From Coemansia sp. RSA 487 (taxonomy: Eukaryota > Kickxellomycota > Kickxellomycetes > Kickxellales > Kickxellaceae): a DNA stretch of 64,000 bases. The stretch is from the NCBI GenBank assembly GCA_027577595.1, contig JANBRJ010000078.1, forward strand, positions 1-64,000, written 5' to 3'. Below, piece by piece: positions 51,209 to 63,572 of this stretch (the stretch's first letter is position 1; every line of letters begins with the position of its first letter). The notes beneath the pieces are model-generated. The model had not been told where the DNA came from. It saw nothing but the letters and a program-made list of their open reading frames with translations, and ran no database searches. A program made the translations under genes and the position numbers.

Positions 51209-53126
51209 ATGCAATCACTGCCGAACATTAATATCTATACCGATCTGTCTGCCTTGAGTGTAGACAGTCACGATGCGCTCGTTGTCGTCTATACGGATAC
51301 CAAGGCGCTTGCGTTGCTTGGAGGACCAGCGTTGACTGTGGTATCAGCGATCCAGCCGTATGTCCAGATAGACAAGGAGTTCGGAAAGACAGTTGCTCTT
51401 GTTCCGGCAGCGTCTGTTGGCGGCGGGCGTCTTGTGCTGTCTCCAATCGGATCTCTCGACAACGACACCGACGATGTGCGCAAGATAGCTGACGCTGTCA
51501 AGGCGGGGATAGCAAGAGCCATTGACGCTGGATCAACGCATCCTGCCGTTTTCCTTGCAGAGGCACCGCCCAGCGAGGACATTGGCCCGGACACAGACTA
51601 CTCCCGGTGGATAGAGGTTGCGGTGCTGGCAGCGCTTGATTCATCGTACACGACGCTTGTTGTGCGCGAGCATCTTACAGCTATACATGGCGCCGATGCG
51701 GTTCTAGAAAAAGTCGCGTCAATTGACTTTGTAGTCCATGGATCTGCAGCCAGCAAGGCTGATCTGGATGTAGTGATCAAGCGCGCACAGGCAATCGAGC
51801 AAGGGCGTCGCCTAGCTGTCGACATAGGATACGGCGACGCTGAGCGCATGACGCCGTACAAGTGTGCTGAGACGATTAAGGCAGCGGTTGACTCTATACC
51901 TGGCGTATCGTATGAGGAGATCAAGGATCTGGATGTGATCAAGCGCGAATATCCCCTGCTCTACAACTCTGCGCGTGCATCTTTCTCAGGTAAGCGTTGT
52001 TTTGTTTTGTATTGTTGTGTATATGGTTGACTGGGGGAGGTGATTGGTGCTAATCTGTGCCCAAGTGGTTCTGCTGATATTGATCAGCTGGATGTAGAGG
52101 AGCGCACGCGGCCCTGTGTTGTCAAGCTCGAGTACAAATCACCCGAGCCGAAGCAAGTGAAGGAACAGTAAGTAGTGCCAAAGCAACCAACGGCATCCAT
52201 GTCCGCAACACAACTGCTGCCACTTGATTGCTTGTATGTATTCCCTGCGTAAAAAGTAACAGGCAGATCAGACGTGCTTAGCGCGTTGCCTTTGTGATTC
52301 AATTGCACAATATAGCTTGTACTTTGTCGGAAAGGGTGTCACGTATGACACGGGAGGTATCTCGCTCAAGATCGGAGGTGCCATGCGTGGGATGTCACGC
52401 GACAAGCTCGGTGCTTGCGGGGTTGCAGGCTTTGTCGCAGCGACTGGCGTGGTGCAGGAGAAAGCAGTTAACATCAGCAGCATCCTGGCATTTGAGCGCA
52501 ACTCGATAGGCCCAAACTCGCTGCTACCTGACGAGGTCGTTGTGTCCCGCGCTGGCGTGCGTGTTTTGATTAACGACACCGACGCCGAGGGGCGGTTGGT
52601 GATGACCGACCCCATTGCAGAGTGCCGCGAGCGCATTATGGCGGCGCGCGCTGCCGGCGACAAAACACCTGCGGCCATATACACAGCAGCAACACTGACT
52701 GGCCACGTCATTCGCGCGTACGGGTGGTATGGCGCTACAGTCGCGAACGGACCGGCGCGCAAGGGCGGTTACGACCGGCGGCTGGCGGTGTCTGGGCTGG
52801 CGTACGGCGATCCGTTCGAAAATAGTGTTATGCGCCGTGAGGACCACCGGTTCGTGGCTGCCAGGACGGACCGTGAGGATGTCTACCAGAGTAACGACAG
52901 GGCTAGCACTATGACCGACCGAGGCCATCAATACCCAGCTGCGTTTATAATCAAGGCGTCGGGTCTGGATAAGCACAGCCTTGCGTCGGGCTGCGATGCT
53001 GCCATTCCGTTTGTGCATGTTGACGTGGCAGGCAGCGCAGAGGATGGCTGCGAACCCGGACTGGGTCTTTGCGCCATCACTGGCAGCCCCGTGGCAACAT
53101 TTGCAGGCGCGTTTTGGGCACTGTAG
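51209..53126 (+). CDS. M17 leucine aminopeptidase-like peptidase, three exons
   Basis: Exons 51209-51989, 52098-52167 and 52316-53126 give 553 residues. Introns start GTAAGC and GTAAGT and end GTAG and ATAG; joins read FS-EERTRPCV and VKE-HLYFVGKG, both in frame. It is a cytosolic metallo-aminopeptidase of family M17. The catalytic C-terminal domain has FVGKGVTYDTGGISLK (first metal-binding Lys and Asp) and NDTDAEGRLVM, the family signature with Asp, Glu and Arg. The N-terminal domain resembles the W07G4.4-like subgroup better than classical LAP3. The residues needed for two-metal catalysis appear to be present. Confidence 0.88.
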
Positions 53127-53771
53127 ACAAGGCTCGTCATGTTGCATGTTTTCTCTGTCTTTTGTTGCACAGGCGACATTAATTCATATATAGATGGCTG
53201 GGCTGTGTAATAGCAGTGCAAGCGTGCTGCAGAAACCCACCTGGTTCTGTGGTCAACAATAACAGAGAGACTGATTTTATTTCCCAGGTGGGATGTCCAG
53301 ACAATATTGACAAAGCGTGGGATGAAAAAGCGTATTTTGGCTAGGCGTCTACAAAAGTCGACCAGTAGAGAAAAAGGGGGAGGCGTTGGTGTTGGTGTTG
53401 GTGTTGGCGTTGGTGTTGGTGTTGGAGCTGTGGGCTTGCATGAGCCTGCCAAATGGCTGTTGGGCTCTTTCCATTTCTGACCAGGCAAACCGTCATCGGC
53501 TTTTTCTTCGTTTGTTTGGAAAGGAGCGAAACAATGCTTCCTCAATACCTTTTTTGCGTTGGAACAATTCAGGCTAGACTAGCTGACTGTTTGCACCTTT
53601 GGCCTGTTTTAGGTAGATATAACACATTAGGTGTTTTTGTTTTGCTTTTGCATTGCTTCGCTTTGTATGCGCTGTTAATGCTTAAAGGCGATGATTGTTG
53701 CATGATTACACAATGCCAAAAATAAAGGGCACAGACGCTCGGATTCAAAGTCCTGTGTCAGACATAGCTGG
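53127..53771. repeat. non-coding region with GGTGTT microsatellite
   Basis: Downstream of the aminopeptidase. A hexanucleotide repeat of GGTGTT, with GGCGTT variants, runs from about 53381 to 53427. It creates a Pro-Thr frame on the minus strand that is not a gene. Nothing else was recognised. Confidence 0.55.
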
Positions 53772-54302
53772 CTAGTCATCAATGTGCAAAAAAACAAGGT
53801 TGTCTGTTTGAGGAATGTTGCTTGGGATCGACTCAAGATGGATGCTTCTTATTGTTGATGGAGGATATTGGTGGAGTGAGATACCAATGCCAATTGTTAG
53901 CACGGCCTTGAATGCAGAGCTCCAGATTAGTTGGATTCCAAATGTCTTGATAATTATCTGCAAGCCTGTCTGCATGGCGTACACTTGCTCTACATAGTTT
54001 TTTTTGGACGAATATTGCACAAAGCCTGCAAACGACAGATGTAAAATTGCCAGACTTGCGACGCACAGACACTTGTTTGTTTGTTTGTTTGTTTGTTTGT
54101 TTTTCTCCTTTGGCCCCATGTGTTGTCTTTGCAAAGGCTTGCTGGCCATGTGCATCAAGAACGAGGAATAGAAAAACGATGGACGCAGCAAGTAGTCACT
54201 ATTCATACTATGCAAGGGGCAGATGCGCACAACACATGAGGTTTGCAGCACATGGTGTGTGGAGTCGATGCTCCTCATAATACTCCACCTTTCCCAGTAC
54301 AT
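53772..54302 (-). other. unidentified membrane-protein-like frame
   Basis: A 176-codon frame from ATG. Its second half looks coding, with hydrophobic stretches (LAILHLSFAGFVQY and SAFKAVLTIGIGISLH) and the tail IPSNIPQTDNLVFLHIDD. The first half contains a Lys/Asn/Thr tract coded by a TTTG repeat (about 54074-54102), which looks more like intron or spacer. A possible intron ends TTTGCAG just before GFVQY. A neighbouring frame (54208-54438) also looks partly coding. It may be a multi-exon gene or a remnant; family unknown. Confidence 0.3.
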
Positions 54303-54953
54303 TCGCTCTCACACATTTTCTTGTTCCGTGCAGCAACGGCTCCCACATGCCGTCTATACCCGCGCAATATGGCGACACAGCAAGGGGTGGATTCAAAAAG
54401 AAGGATATGCTTTTCATGATTCGATAGATGCTTGACATGTGCTACATACTCCCTCCTCTGCAACAATCGAAACAATGGCTAGAAACCACAAGGAAAGCTT
54501 TTTCACACCCGAGCCAAGCGGCATCCTGTGTATTACAGCAATTATTAGACGCATTCATCTGCGCTGACCTAGATATAACGAAACTCAGCAGATAGCACAA
54601 AGCAAAATGCGTTTTTTTAATTACAAGAATATGAAATGTTTTCAAATTCGGTGTATTAATGCCATGTCGAGAAGGATAGCGAGTGCCTTTCTTTATGCAC
54701 GTGAATATAAGCGTTATTAGCTTATATTATTCGAGCATCTATAGTGATAACGTTCTTAATTCTGTATTATATTTTCCAAACGTCCGTAAACGAGCACTCT
54801 TTGTTATCTAGCGGTCTATATCGACCAAGAATCGAAAGACTCTTTGGACTGATGCATATCGAAAGTGTCATAAAAAGAACATACATTGTGGTTGTCCTTT
54901 GTACGGACATTATCTAGCTATGAGCAAAGCATAACTGAAATGCAGTGAGCAAA
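54303..54953. other. non-coding region
   Basis: AT-rich toward the right. Short partly coding-like minus-strand frames near 54303-54440 may belong to the frame at 53772-54302. Otherwise nothing was recognised. Confidence 0.4.
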
Positions 54954-55274
54954 ATGGCAGAAGAGGGGGTATTTATTTCTTCAATTGCCTCCGAAGCTCG
55001 GAAACAGTCGGAAATAACTAGCAAGCAGCGGCTGGAAGAGAGACATGTGCTCTTGTTAAACACCGAACAGCGCCAACTCAAACGCAAATGAAGACGATGC
55101 AGCAAGACCGATTTGGAAGATAGTGGCAAGCATTGGAAATTAAAAATGCGGCAGCAGCTTTTGTTTTTGGGAAACCCGCTAAATGAAAGTGGTGTAGATT
55201 ATACAGATATTAAGGTGCAATGTGAAGACGTTTTTTGTTTTGTTTGGCAAGCATTGCTTGGTGAAAGCAAATAA
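54954..55274 (+). pseudogene. unidentified small protein with one in-frame TGA
   Basis: ATG at 54954 opens 45 charged, helical codons (MAEEGVFISSIASEARKQ, then ITSKQRLEERHVLLLNTEQ). A TGA follows at 55089-55091. The same frame then stays open for 60 codons (CSKTDLEDSGKHWKLKMRQQ, then PLNESGVDYTDIKVQCED) to TAA at 55272. Both halves look like one soluble helical protein, so a gene with a nonsense change is likely. A short intron across the TGA is possible (for example GTGCTC to GCAG) but weak. I do not recognise the family. Confidence 0.4.
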
Positions 55275-57925
55275 AAAAAGCGCGATTGGCATCAACACCA
55301 AGGCAATGTGGCCAACAACAAACCGCATTTCCTTGTTTTGGGCACCGGCGAATCTTGGGAGAGCGATATATGTATGTGCATTTTACCGAAACGCCATCTC
55401 CACGCTCGCGCGGCCAGAGCTTCCAGAAGAGGAAAGGGGAGGTCTGCTGGAAGACGAAGTTGCCAAAAGAAAAAACAATGGAGGCGCGGTTGCGGGCGCA
55501 CGCACCCACGCCTTGGCGTGGAGAGCGGATGAGGAAAGCACCAACAATCAGAACAACGCGCTTGTTCTTGGAGCAGTTGTGCATTTCTTTCAAGTGCAGA
55601 GGCGACAGACGAGCAATATTTGCTGGACTTTTTGAATGGGGGTGGGGAGACAAGGCCGAGGCAAGACAAAGGCGTCTGTTGCTGAATACATGGGATTACT
55701 CTATCCTGCACACAAAAAAGGCTGCTTTTTCTCTTGGTCCAAATCCTCACGATGTGTCTTGTCTTCGTGGTCGCATGCGTGTTCCCGGCTGGTGCCTGTG
55801 CGCCCCCGGGGTAGCCAAATTCCTCCTTTGTTGGTGGCCAGCTCCGGGCTTTCTTGCTGGCTTGCTTTAAAAGTCTCCTGGCTCCTTGTCTGTCGGCTGC
55901 TGTATCTTACACCTTTCCTTGACTTGTGCTTCTCCTAGCTCCGGACTTCTTTTTTATCTCGCCTGTTCTTTCATCGCAAGACTAAGCTGCATTCGTCGTC
56001 ACGATACACACAAGCTACCTAGACGCGACATATTCTGACCTCCTTCTGCTTCGCTTGACGCTCACTGCATCTAAGAAATACGCCTTTGCAAATCTCGCTG
56101 ATTCACGATACAATTGCGCATTCGCCTCGGCTTGGAAGCATTAGCGCAAACGAGCCATTCTTTATCCGTGTCTAGCTGCTGGACAGAAGACCATACCAAG
56201 GTAAGCCCGGCGACTATGTATATCGCCTCTCTACTTGATAGCGTGTCCATCGTCGATGCCGATGCCGATGCCGATGTCGATGTCGACATCGATGTAATTG
56301 CTAGTACCGAGCAAGATGGCGCTTCCGTGTTGCTGCCTCTCTTTCATCAAATTCCCACACCTCAACCACCTTACCCGCTTCCTATATACATGCACACCGG
56401 TCACATATATTGAACGGCGTTCGTACCAGAAGCGCCATATTGAGCAAGCTGTCTCGGCTCACAAGGCACACCCAATGCATCCCAGGATCTGGCAACCAAG
56501 CTCTCCATTTGGCTTCAGCAAACCCCGCCTGCTTTCCCAGGACTGATGGGGCTGCTGATGCTGATACTGATGCTGGTACTGATGCTGATGCTGATGCTGA
56601 TGCTGATTGCGATTCCCTGCACTCGTCCAGATTCTATCTTGCATGTTTATGTCATGGGAACTGCACCTATATTCTCATCTGCACCTGGCTCCGCACTCTG
56701 TCCCTTTGTCCCACACGTCTTCCATCCGGGCATCAGCTCATCCTTTATTTGGGATGCTGCTCTTGTCTGATCTGATCTGATTGCGCCTTTTCAGTAGCAA
56801 CGCTCGGCTAGTGCATGGTGGGTGGGCGGATGAAAGCACTTTTTGGGTAACATCACCACTTGCTGACATCCTGTTTGCTGCAGCAACTGTATTCGGATTA
56901 AGCCACAGAAACTCAGCAAGCAGATGCGCAAATGCAGTGTTTAAGCTTGGGGTAGAAAGCGGAAGGAGGAGCGGCAGGGCTGGGAGATTCGCAAGAGCAT
57001 GGGTTGGCTGGCAGGCAAGCCGATCTGCAGCATGCACAATCCAGATTGCGCCGAACAGCAGAGATTTGCACGGTGTTCAAATACAGGTCCAGCAGCACCC
57101 CCTCCTCCCTTTTGCGGATCGCACGCGCGCACTTGAGCATTAGCCCGGCGGCGCTGGAACGGCGGCTGCATGCGGCCTTTTGCAAAGCTGTGCTGTTCGA
57201 TTTCCTTTCTCGCATTCATCCACAGCTCTGGATGCTGCATGTCTTGCCCCTTCTTTGTGGCGGGTTTGTGCTTGCGCGGGTGATATCTACATACACGCAC
57301 TTGTTGCTGGTTATTTATACATTTTCTGCATCCGCCAGCCGCCCCGCCCTCTCGCCCATCCATGGTCTTGCGTGCAAACCATCGATGCATCCCACCGATG
57401 GTCCTTTTTCTCCTCCATTCCTCTCTGCATCCAGCGGATCCTGCTACGCGAACCACCCTATTTCTGCCTTCTTGTATCTATATATCCCCTGCCAAACCCT
57501 CCTCTCCCCTTCCTGTCCTTCTGCGACGCCTGTCCACCTAGCCAGCAAAGCAGCCGTTGCCTGCTTTCCAGCGGCCCCTTCAGCCAGCGGGCTTCCCGAC
57601 AAGCACCCAGGCTCATCCCAAGCACATCCACACATACAATCACCGCATTCATATTTTAAGCTTGCGATCTCCTCCGTGCTTTGGTCGCATCAGCAACGGC
57701 AGCAGTAGCTACTGGATCCGCTACCGCCGCAAAAAGCAAATAAATAGATCCAGTCGTGGCGTGAATCGCCCAGCGCACATCCATCAAGAGTACACGCACT
57801 CAACCACCGCTCTTCTGCACTCTCCACCCAACAGGGCGTCTTTCTCCTTTCTCTCCTTTCTCTCTGCTTCTGGTGTAGTCCAAGGCACATCTTGCCGAAT
57901 CCACAGCACACAACAGCACGACCAG
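55275..57925. other. 2.65 kb non-coding region upstream of the trihelix gene
   Basis: Many overlapping open frames in all phases but no protein-like content. Two microsatellite-like tracts occur: GATGCC/GATGTC at about 56253-56292 and GATGCT/GATACT at about 56545-56608. From about 57300 on, the plus strand is rich in C and T, as in fungal promoters and long leaders. It probably holds the regulatory region of the trihelix factor. Confidence 0.45.
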
Positions 57926-58972
57926 ATGGGCAGCAGCCCACATAGCTACCACGCTCACTACGCCCACTACGCCCACCACCCACTCCCGTCAATGTCGGTG
58001 CCTGAGGCTGCGCACGCTCTGCTCCCACACCACACCGCCACGCCAGACCCACCATCGCCCGAAGCAGCCGCGCACTACGTCTGCCGCACCGCCGCATACG
58101 ACCCAGTGCGCGTGTGCTCGTCGCAGTCGCCGCCCTCCACCCCTCGCCAGCAGACCTCAATGCATCCTCCTGCAGACCGCCAGCCAGCCCCTGCGCACCC
58201 TCCCGCAGACCACCAGCAGAATCCCGCCCAGCCGCCTGCCACGCAGAGCGCAGCCATGCCTCCGCCGCGCTCGATTCCGCCGCCGCCGTCGCCAGCGTAT
58301 GCATTCCACCCGAACATGCTGACCTCTGAGGCGCACGACCGCCACCACCGCATCCCAGCCCAACAGCCAGCTCAGCCACAGCCACGGCCAATGCATCCGC
58401 CTGCAGCGCAGTCTCTGCGCCGACAGCAGACATACCACTACACCCAGCATCAAGCGCAGTACCAGTACCATCCCGGCACACACGCGTACCGCCACAACGC
58501 TCCCCATTCGGCTGCAAATCAACCGCCCACCAGCTACCACCAGCCACAGGCAGCTCAACAACTATCCCTTGCACAGCGTCAAGCCGATCGCCCGTCGATG
58601 GTCGCCGCACACCCAAAGCCGGAGCCCTCGCAGCACCCACCGCCAACACATGTATCGCCGTCGCATCTCCACCACCACCGCCCCTACGAGCTGCAGCCCA
58701 CCGCGCCGGCCTCACGCACGTTCTGGAACCACTACGAAACCGGGCTTCTAGTGCAGCTGTGGCTGGAGTTTGAGGCCCAGTTCCTGGCCAACAAGCGCAA
58801 CGCCGGCGTGTGGGCGCAGCTGGCGCAGCTGCTGACTGAGCGGTCCGGGCGGCACCGCACCGTACGAGAGTGCCGCATCAAGTGGAAGAATATGTGGGCC
58901 AAGCACAGGGTGAGTATAACCACGCCGACCAGGCTCTCTGTCTGTCCTTCTGCCTGTCTATCTATCTATCTA

Positions 58973-59004
<32 letters not shown>

Positions 59005-60923
59005 ACCCCACCTTGCTTATGTACGCCAGGGGACGCCTCCTTCTGCGCCGTCCATTGTCCTTGGTTTCTAGACAATGGCTCTTTCTTTTGTGCTGCGGGC
59101 GTCTCTTGTGGGGGGACGACCAAGCTTCTTTATCTGGGCGCCCATTCTTCTTACAAATCATGCTGAGCCCCTTTTTGGATCTTGGTGTCTGTAGGATCTC
59201 GCAAATGCATCGCACATGAGCCTCGATGCAAAACTGCGCGAATTCCCGCACTTTTCGCAGTTCACCGCCATCCGCCAGCGCGGCTCTCAGCAGCATCCCA
59301 CGCACCCAAATGAGTAAGTACAAACAACTAGTTGATGACAACTTGCCGATATAAAAAACGTGTAGCTGCACAAAACGCTGTGGCCTTTGCGAAAAGGGAA
59401 AACATTCTGCATGCCATGCAGGCCACAAATGGCCTTGTTTGTGTGGCACAGCAAGCCTTCCAAAACAAATTTCCACCTGCACGCAGACTTAAGGTTTGTC
59501 TGTTTGCGATGTTTGTGGTTTATCCTCCAGATACGCTGCATGGCAAAGCGCAAACAATGCAGGCCAGTGCAAAGCAGATCAGGCGCCTGCAGACTTTGGG
59601 GATGTATGCTGCGGTCTATGAGAGACACATGGTCTGTGTGGACCGCCAGCCGCCTCGGTGCTTCCTGGATGTTGTGCACCGATCTCTATCCCTGCAAAAA
59701 CCACTAACTCTGCCTCTGTGTCTCACGCTTTCACTTGTAGAGGACCCGAAGGAAAGCTGATGCCGTCCGAAGACGACTGCCGTGCGTCTGCCTCCGCCCC
59801 GTCCGATACGCCGCAGTCCAAGTGGGCCTATCGCGAGCCGCCAACCGCAGTCGCTGGTCCCGCCGCCCACAGCCCCCGCCATGCGTACCACTACAAACCC
59901 GACCAGGTTGCATTCGGCGTCGAGCTGCCACCCATGCAGCATGCATTTGCGACTGCTCCAGCGCCAAAAGACCACGACGAGCGCAGATCATCGCTTGCGT
60001 CAATTCTAATCACCGACCGCCACAGCGACCATGAGAATCACCGCTACAAGTCGCCCAGCGTGACATACGCAGCTGCTCCCAGTGATACACGGTCTTTGTC
60101 ACAGGCACGCCGCACGCCGTCAAGCCTCACAGAGGCGGTTTCGTCAATGGCCGTCAACACAGAACCAGCCCTTGCAGACTCCCGTGGCAGCTCTGCAAGT
60201 CAGGATCATGCTGTTAGAGCAACGTCGATCACCGACATCCCTCTGCTCTTGCGCCAAGTCGACAGCTCCACCAGTTGCTATTCTGCGCTCGATGGCGACG
60301 AGTATAGCCAAGACAGCCATATCCCCAGCAGCATGCGGCATAGAGACTATGACGACGGCCATTCCAAACCGCTGCGCAGCGTTACAGGCTCACTGTCCAT
60401 GGACAACGTCATCGAGCGCATGTGGGTTCTGGCAGGCATATCCACGTCGGCTGACGTTTCAGCCGCTGCGCAGCGGATCATGAGCTATGTCGAGAGGGAG
60501 AGCAAGCGGAGGCAGATCCAGAGCGAGCGCCACTACCGCGTTGTCACTGAGCTTGCTGAGATCCTGACCCGATCAAGCGTAGATACAACAGCAGCGCCGT
60601 CAGCGTCAACAAGCAGGCGCTCGTCAGGGCCTGCACACGAGCTCCTGTCGCATTCAGCCGCTCGGCCTTGCGCTGACTTGCATATGATCCACGAAGCGAC
60701 TTCGCCAGTCGGCCACGACGTTGGCAGCGATAGCGCCTGCAGATTCAATGAACACCCAGATGATAATGGCGATTCTAGCAATGGAGCTGCCGCCTACGAC
60801 AGTAATGCTCCACTTCATAGAGCAGAGACACATACACCACCAGCAAAACCCGGTTTGGAGCCGCCGTCCCAGCCAACAGCCACCAGTCCAATGGATACCA
60901 CCAGAGCCGACTCTCCCCTGTGA
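57926..60923 (+). CDS. trihelix (Myb/SANT-like) transcription factor, three exons
   Basis: Exons 57926-58909, 59195-59313 and 59741-60923 give 761 residues. Introns start GTGAGT and GTAAGT and end GTAG; the joins (AKHR-DLANAS and HPNE-GPEGKL) keep the frame. The N-terminal 260 residues are Pro/His/Gln-rich. A trihelix domain follows at about residues 262-360: FWNHYETGLLVQLWLEFEAQ, VWAQLAQLLTERSG and RECRIKWKNMWAKH, with the three tryptophan-type core positions of Myb_DNA-bind_4. The rest is Ser-rich and probably disordered, with a helix near FIERMWVLAGIST-like sequence (residue 590). It likely binds DNA in the nucleus; targets unknown. Intron 1 contains a TCTA/TCTG repeat (58955-59002). Confidence 0.75.
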
Positions 60924-61292
60924 GCAACATGTACCTTTTTCTTCTCCTTCATCCTTGCTTTCTCGTACTTCGCATTTCTCTGCAATATAAACATTTAGTA
61001 ATTGTGCACTCCCAGAGTTACTAATGACCTCCAGTCTCTGATCAGCGCAACCGCAATGTGACAATGCGTAAAATGCCATCGAACCGTCACAGGGGTGAGC
61101 CGCAGTGGCTGGCACCGCCGGTTCGTTTGAGCAGCTCTACCCAGTCAGCTCGCATCTGGTTGGCTTTCGTTAAAAAGGCGAAAGGCAAAAAAAGTGCATT
61201 GCCTTGGATCCTTTTCTCCTCTTTAACTCGTAATTCCCAACGCATTAGTTTTTTTTTGTTACGCTTTCTGCCCAGCAGCTAGATTCGCACAA
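60924..61292. other. intergenic region
   Basis: The 3' region of the trihelix gene and the leader of eIF2A. An AATATAAA-like sequence near 60983 may be a polyadenylation signal. A T-rich run lies just before the eIF2A start. Confidence 0.45.
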
Positions 61293-63116
61293 ATGGCAAC
61301 ACGAGAGGCTACCCAGTTTGCGTTCCGCGCACAGAAGGAGATGGGTGTGTGCAATGCGCCGCCTGCCAGCACCGCCGCCGTTGCGCTGCCAGCCAAGCCC
61401 ACCGAGGAGGTGCGTTCCCTCGCGTACAGCGCCAACGGCCAGCGCCTGGCATGGTCTGTTGCAGACCACGTGCACATTGCCGACGCGCACTCGCTAGCGG
61501 CTGTCGCACAGGTAGCTAGCCCCGGCATACTGGATGTGCGGTTCTCGCCCAAGGGAACATACCTGATCACGTGGGAGCGGCTGGTGCGGGCGGCTGGTGC
61601 AGAGCCCACGCCGAACCTCAAGGTGTGGGACGCAGCCACTGGCGAGCTCCGCGGCAGCTTTGTGCAGTCGTCTTTTGCGACGACGGCGCTGCAGTGGACG
61701 GATGACGAGAAATACTGCGCCAAGCTATTCCCTGGACAAGTGCGCTTCTACACGCCAGAGGCAATGAGTAAGGCTGCGCTGACACTGAAGCTGGAGGGCG
61801 TCGCAGCCTTCTCGGTGTCGCCCGGGCTGTCGCCGTCGGTTGCAGTGTTTGTGCCTGAGCGCAAATCAAAGCCGGCGCTGGTGCGCATGTATTCGCTGGG
61901 CAGCTTCACCAGCCCCGTCGCCAATAAGTCGTTCTTCAAGGCCGAAAAGGTCGAGTTCTTCTGGCACAGGCTAGGCACCAACGTTCTGGTACTGACGCAA
62001 ACCGACGTCGACAAGACTGGCCGCAGCTACTATGGCGAATCCAGTCTGTACTTCATGGCGGCAGCTGGCAACTTTGACTGCCGCGTGCCTCTAGATCGCG
62101 AGGGCCCTATCCACGATGTCGCGTGGAGCCCCACTGATAAGGAGTTTGCAGTCGTGTACGGCTTCATGCCTGCGAAGGCTGCGCTGTTCAACCATCGCGT
62201 GGAGGTTACGTTCGACTTTGGCGTTGCGCCGCGCAACTTTGTGCGCTTCAACCCTCACGGGCGCGTGGTTGCCCTTGCTGGCTTCGGAAACCTCTCGGGG
62301 CAGGTGGACATGTGGGACCGCAAGACCCTCAAGAAGCTCTGCTCTGTGGACGCCCACGGCGCATCGTTCTGTGAGTGGGGCCCCGACGGCCGCTATCTGA
62401 TGGCCGCCACGCTGTCGCCGCGCCTGCGTGTCGATAACGGCATCCGCATTTGGCACTACTCCGGTGCCCTTGTCTACAACAAGGAGATCAGCGAGCTGTA
62501 TCAGGTCGACTGGCGTCCGGCTCCCGCGTCGCTGTTCCCACAGCGGTCAGCGCTTAGCCCCGTCCCCGACGGCATTGCCCTCGCTGCCAGTTCTTCCTCC
62601 GAGAAGGATGCAAAGCCCGCCGGCGCCTACCGCCCGCCGCACGCGCGCTCCAGGAACGCCGACAACAACTCGCCGCGATCGCTGTACGACATGGCTGAAC
62701 AAAAGTCATTTGGCGGAGCCGCAACCCAGCGCACCGTGCCTGGCGCTGCCCCCAAGCTCCCTGTTGGCGCAAGCCCAAACGCTGTGTCGAACTCCAGCGA
62801 GAAAAAGCGCCGCCGCAACCGCAAGAAATCCTCCAAGAACGACGCTGACACCGACGCTGACAAGGCAAGTGAAAAGGACGCTGGCCCCAACGCTTCCGCG
62901 CCTGCCAGTGATGCACCACCAGCAACCGACATCGACGTGCTGAAGAAGATCAGGCAGCTGAACAAGAAGCTCGTCCAGATCGAGACACTGACCAAGAAGC
63001 GAGACCAGGGCGAGTCACTTGAAGACAACCAGATCTCAAAGATCGAGTCGAGGCCACAGATCGAATCAGAAATCGCCACTCTGACCGCCCGCCTCTCGAA
63101 TCTTCCTCCTTCATAG
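61293..63116 (+). CDS. EIF2A: eukaryotic translation initiation factor 2A
   Basis: A 607-residue eIF2A, a non-canonical initiation factor that can deliver initiator tRNA to the 40S subunit without GTP. The N-terminal two-thirds is a WD40-like beta-propeller, seen in VRSLAYSANGQRLAWSVADH, PNLKVWDAATGEL, VPLDREGPIHDVAWSPTDKE and GQVDMWDRKTLKKL. The signature YRPPHARSRN lies near residue 450. The C-terminus is Lys-rich (KKRRRNRKKSSK) and ends in a coiled coil from IDVLKKIRQLNKKLVQIE. Length is close to human eIF2A (585). Confidence 0.93.
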   Translation: MATREATQFAFRAQKEMGVCNAPPASTAAVALPAKPTEEVRSLAYSANGQRLAWSVADHVHIADAHSLAAVAQVASPGILDVRFSPKGTYLITWERLVRAAGAEPTPNLKVWDAATGELRGSFVQSSFATTALQWTDDEKYCAKLFPGQVRFYTPEAMSKAALTLKLEGVAAFSVSPGLSPSVAVFVPERKSKPALVRMYSLGSFTSPVANKSFFKAEKVEFFWHRLGTNVLVLTQTDVDKTGRSYYGESSLYFMAAAGNFDCRVPLDREGPIHDVAWSPTDKEFAVVYGFMPAKAALFNHRVEVTFDFGVAPRNFVRFNPHGRVVALAGFGNLSGQVDMWDRKTLKKLCSVDAHGASFCEWGPDGRYLMAATLSPRLRVDNGIRIWHYSGALVYNKEISELYQVDWRPAPASLFPQRSALSPVPDGIALAASSSSEKDAKPAGAYRPPHARSRNADNNSPRSLYDMAEQKSFGGAATQRTVPGAAPKLPVGASPNAVSNSSEKKRRRNRKKSSKNDADTDADKASEKDAGPNASAPASDAPPATDIDVLKKIRQLNKKLVQIETLTKKRDQGESLEDNQISKIESRPQIESEIATLTARLSNLPPS

Positions 63117-63572
63117 AGCTTTATTTCTAACTTGCCTTTACTTGTGTTTTCATACAGCTGGTTCAAAATGGCGCGTGCTGCTGGATCTGGCTTGCAGTAG
63201 AATAGTCCTGACTTCAAAGAAGCTCTGCATAAATTGACAAGATGCTCAGTAATTTGCTGAGGCTATGTGCATGTGATCAAGGGCATGATTAACGCTGAAG
63301 AAAAAATTTCTGTAGGGAGAGGGAGTCCAACCACAATACAATATACAATATTCAACTTTCCAGAAAGAAGCACGATTACGTGAAATCGAGCAACACAAAA
63401 GTCCACTTAAGCCTGTGCCTGCACTTTTCGCTTTCTTCTTTTCTTTGCTCATTTACCAGAGAATCAAAACATCTACCACACTTGCAATCAGAATTGCCTT
63501 TTAACCTTCTTTCCTCTGAACACCACCCGCTGACTACTTTTGCTTCTAAGCAACGTTTTTTTGGAAGAAAAA
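63117..63572. other. intergenic region
   Basis: Spacer between eIF2A and the next plus-strand gene, pyrimidine-rich from about 63405. Nothing else was recognised. Confidence 0.5.

Noticed and set aside
52928-53545. Minus-strand frame with a Pro-Thr run
   Set aside because: The run is coded by the GGTGTT microsatellite, and the frame is antisense to the last exon of the aminopeptidase.
55286-55870. 194-codon plus-strand frame
   Set aside because: It starts at TTG; several overlapping frames of similar length exist on both strands and none has protein-like content.
56114-56413. Frame with Asp-Ala/Asp-Val repeats
   Set aside because: Produced by a GATGCC/GATGTC microsatellite; no other coding support.
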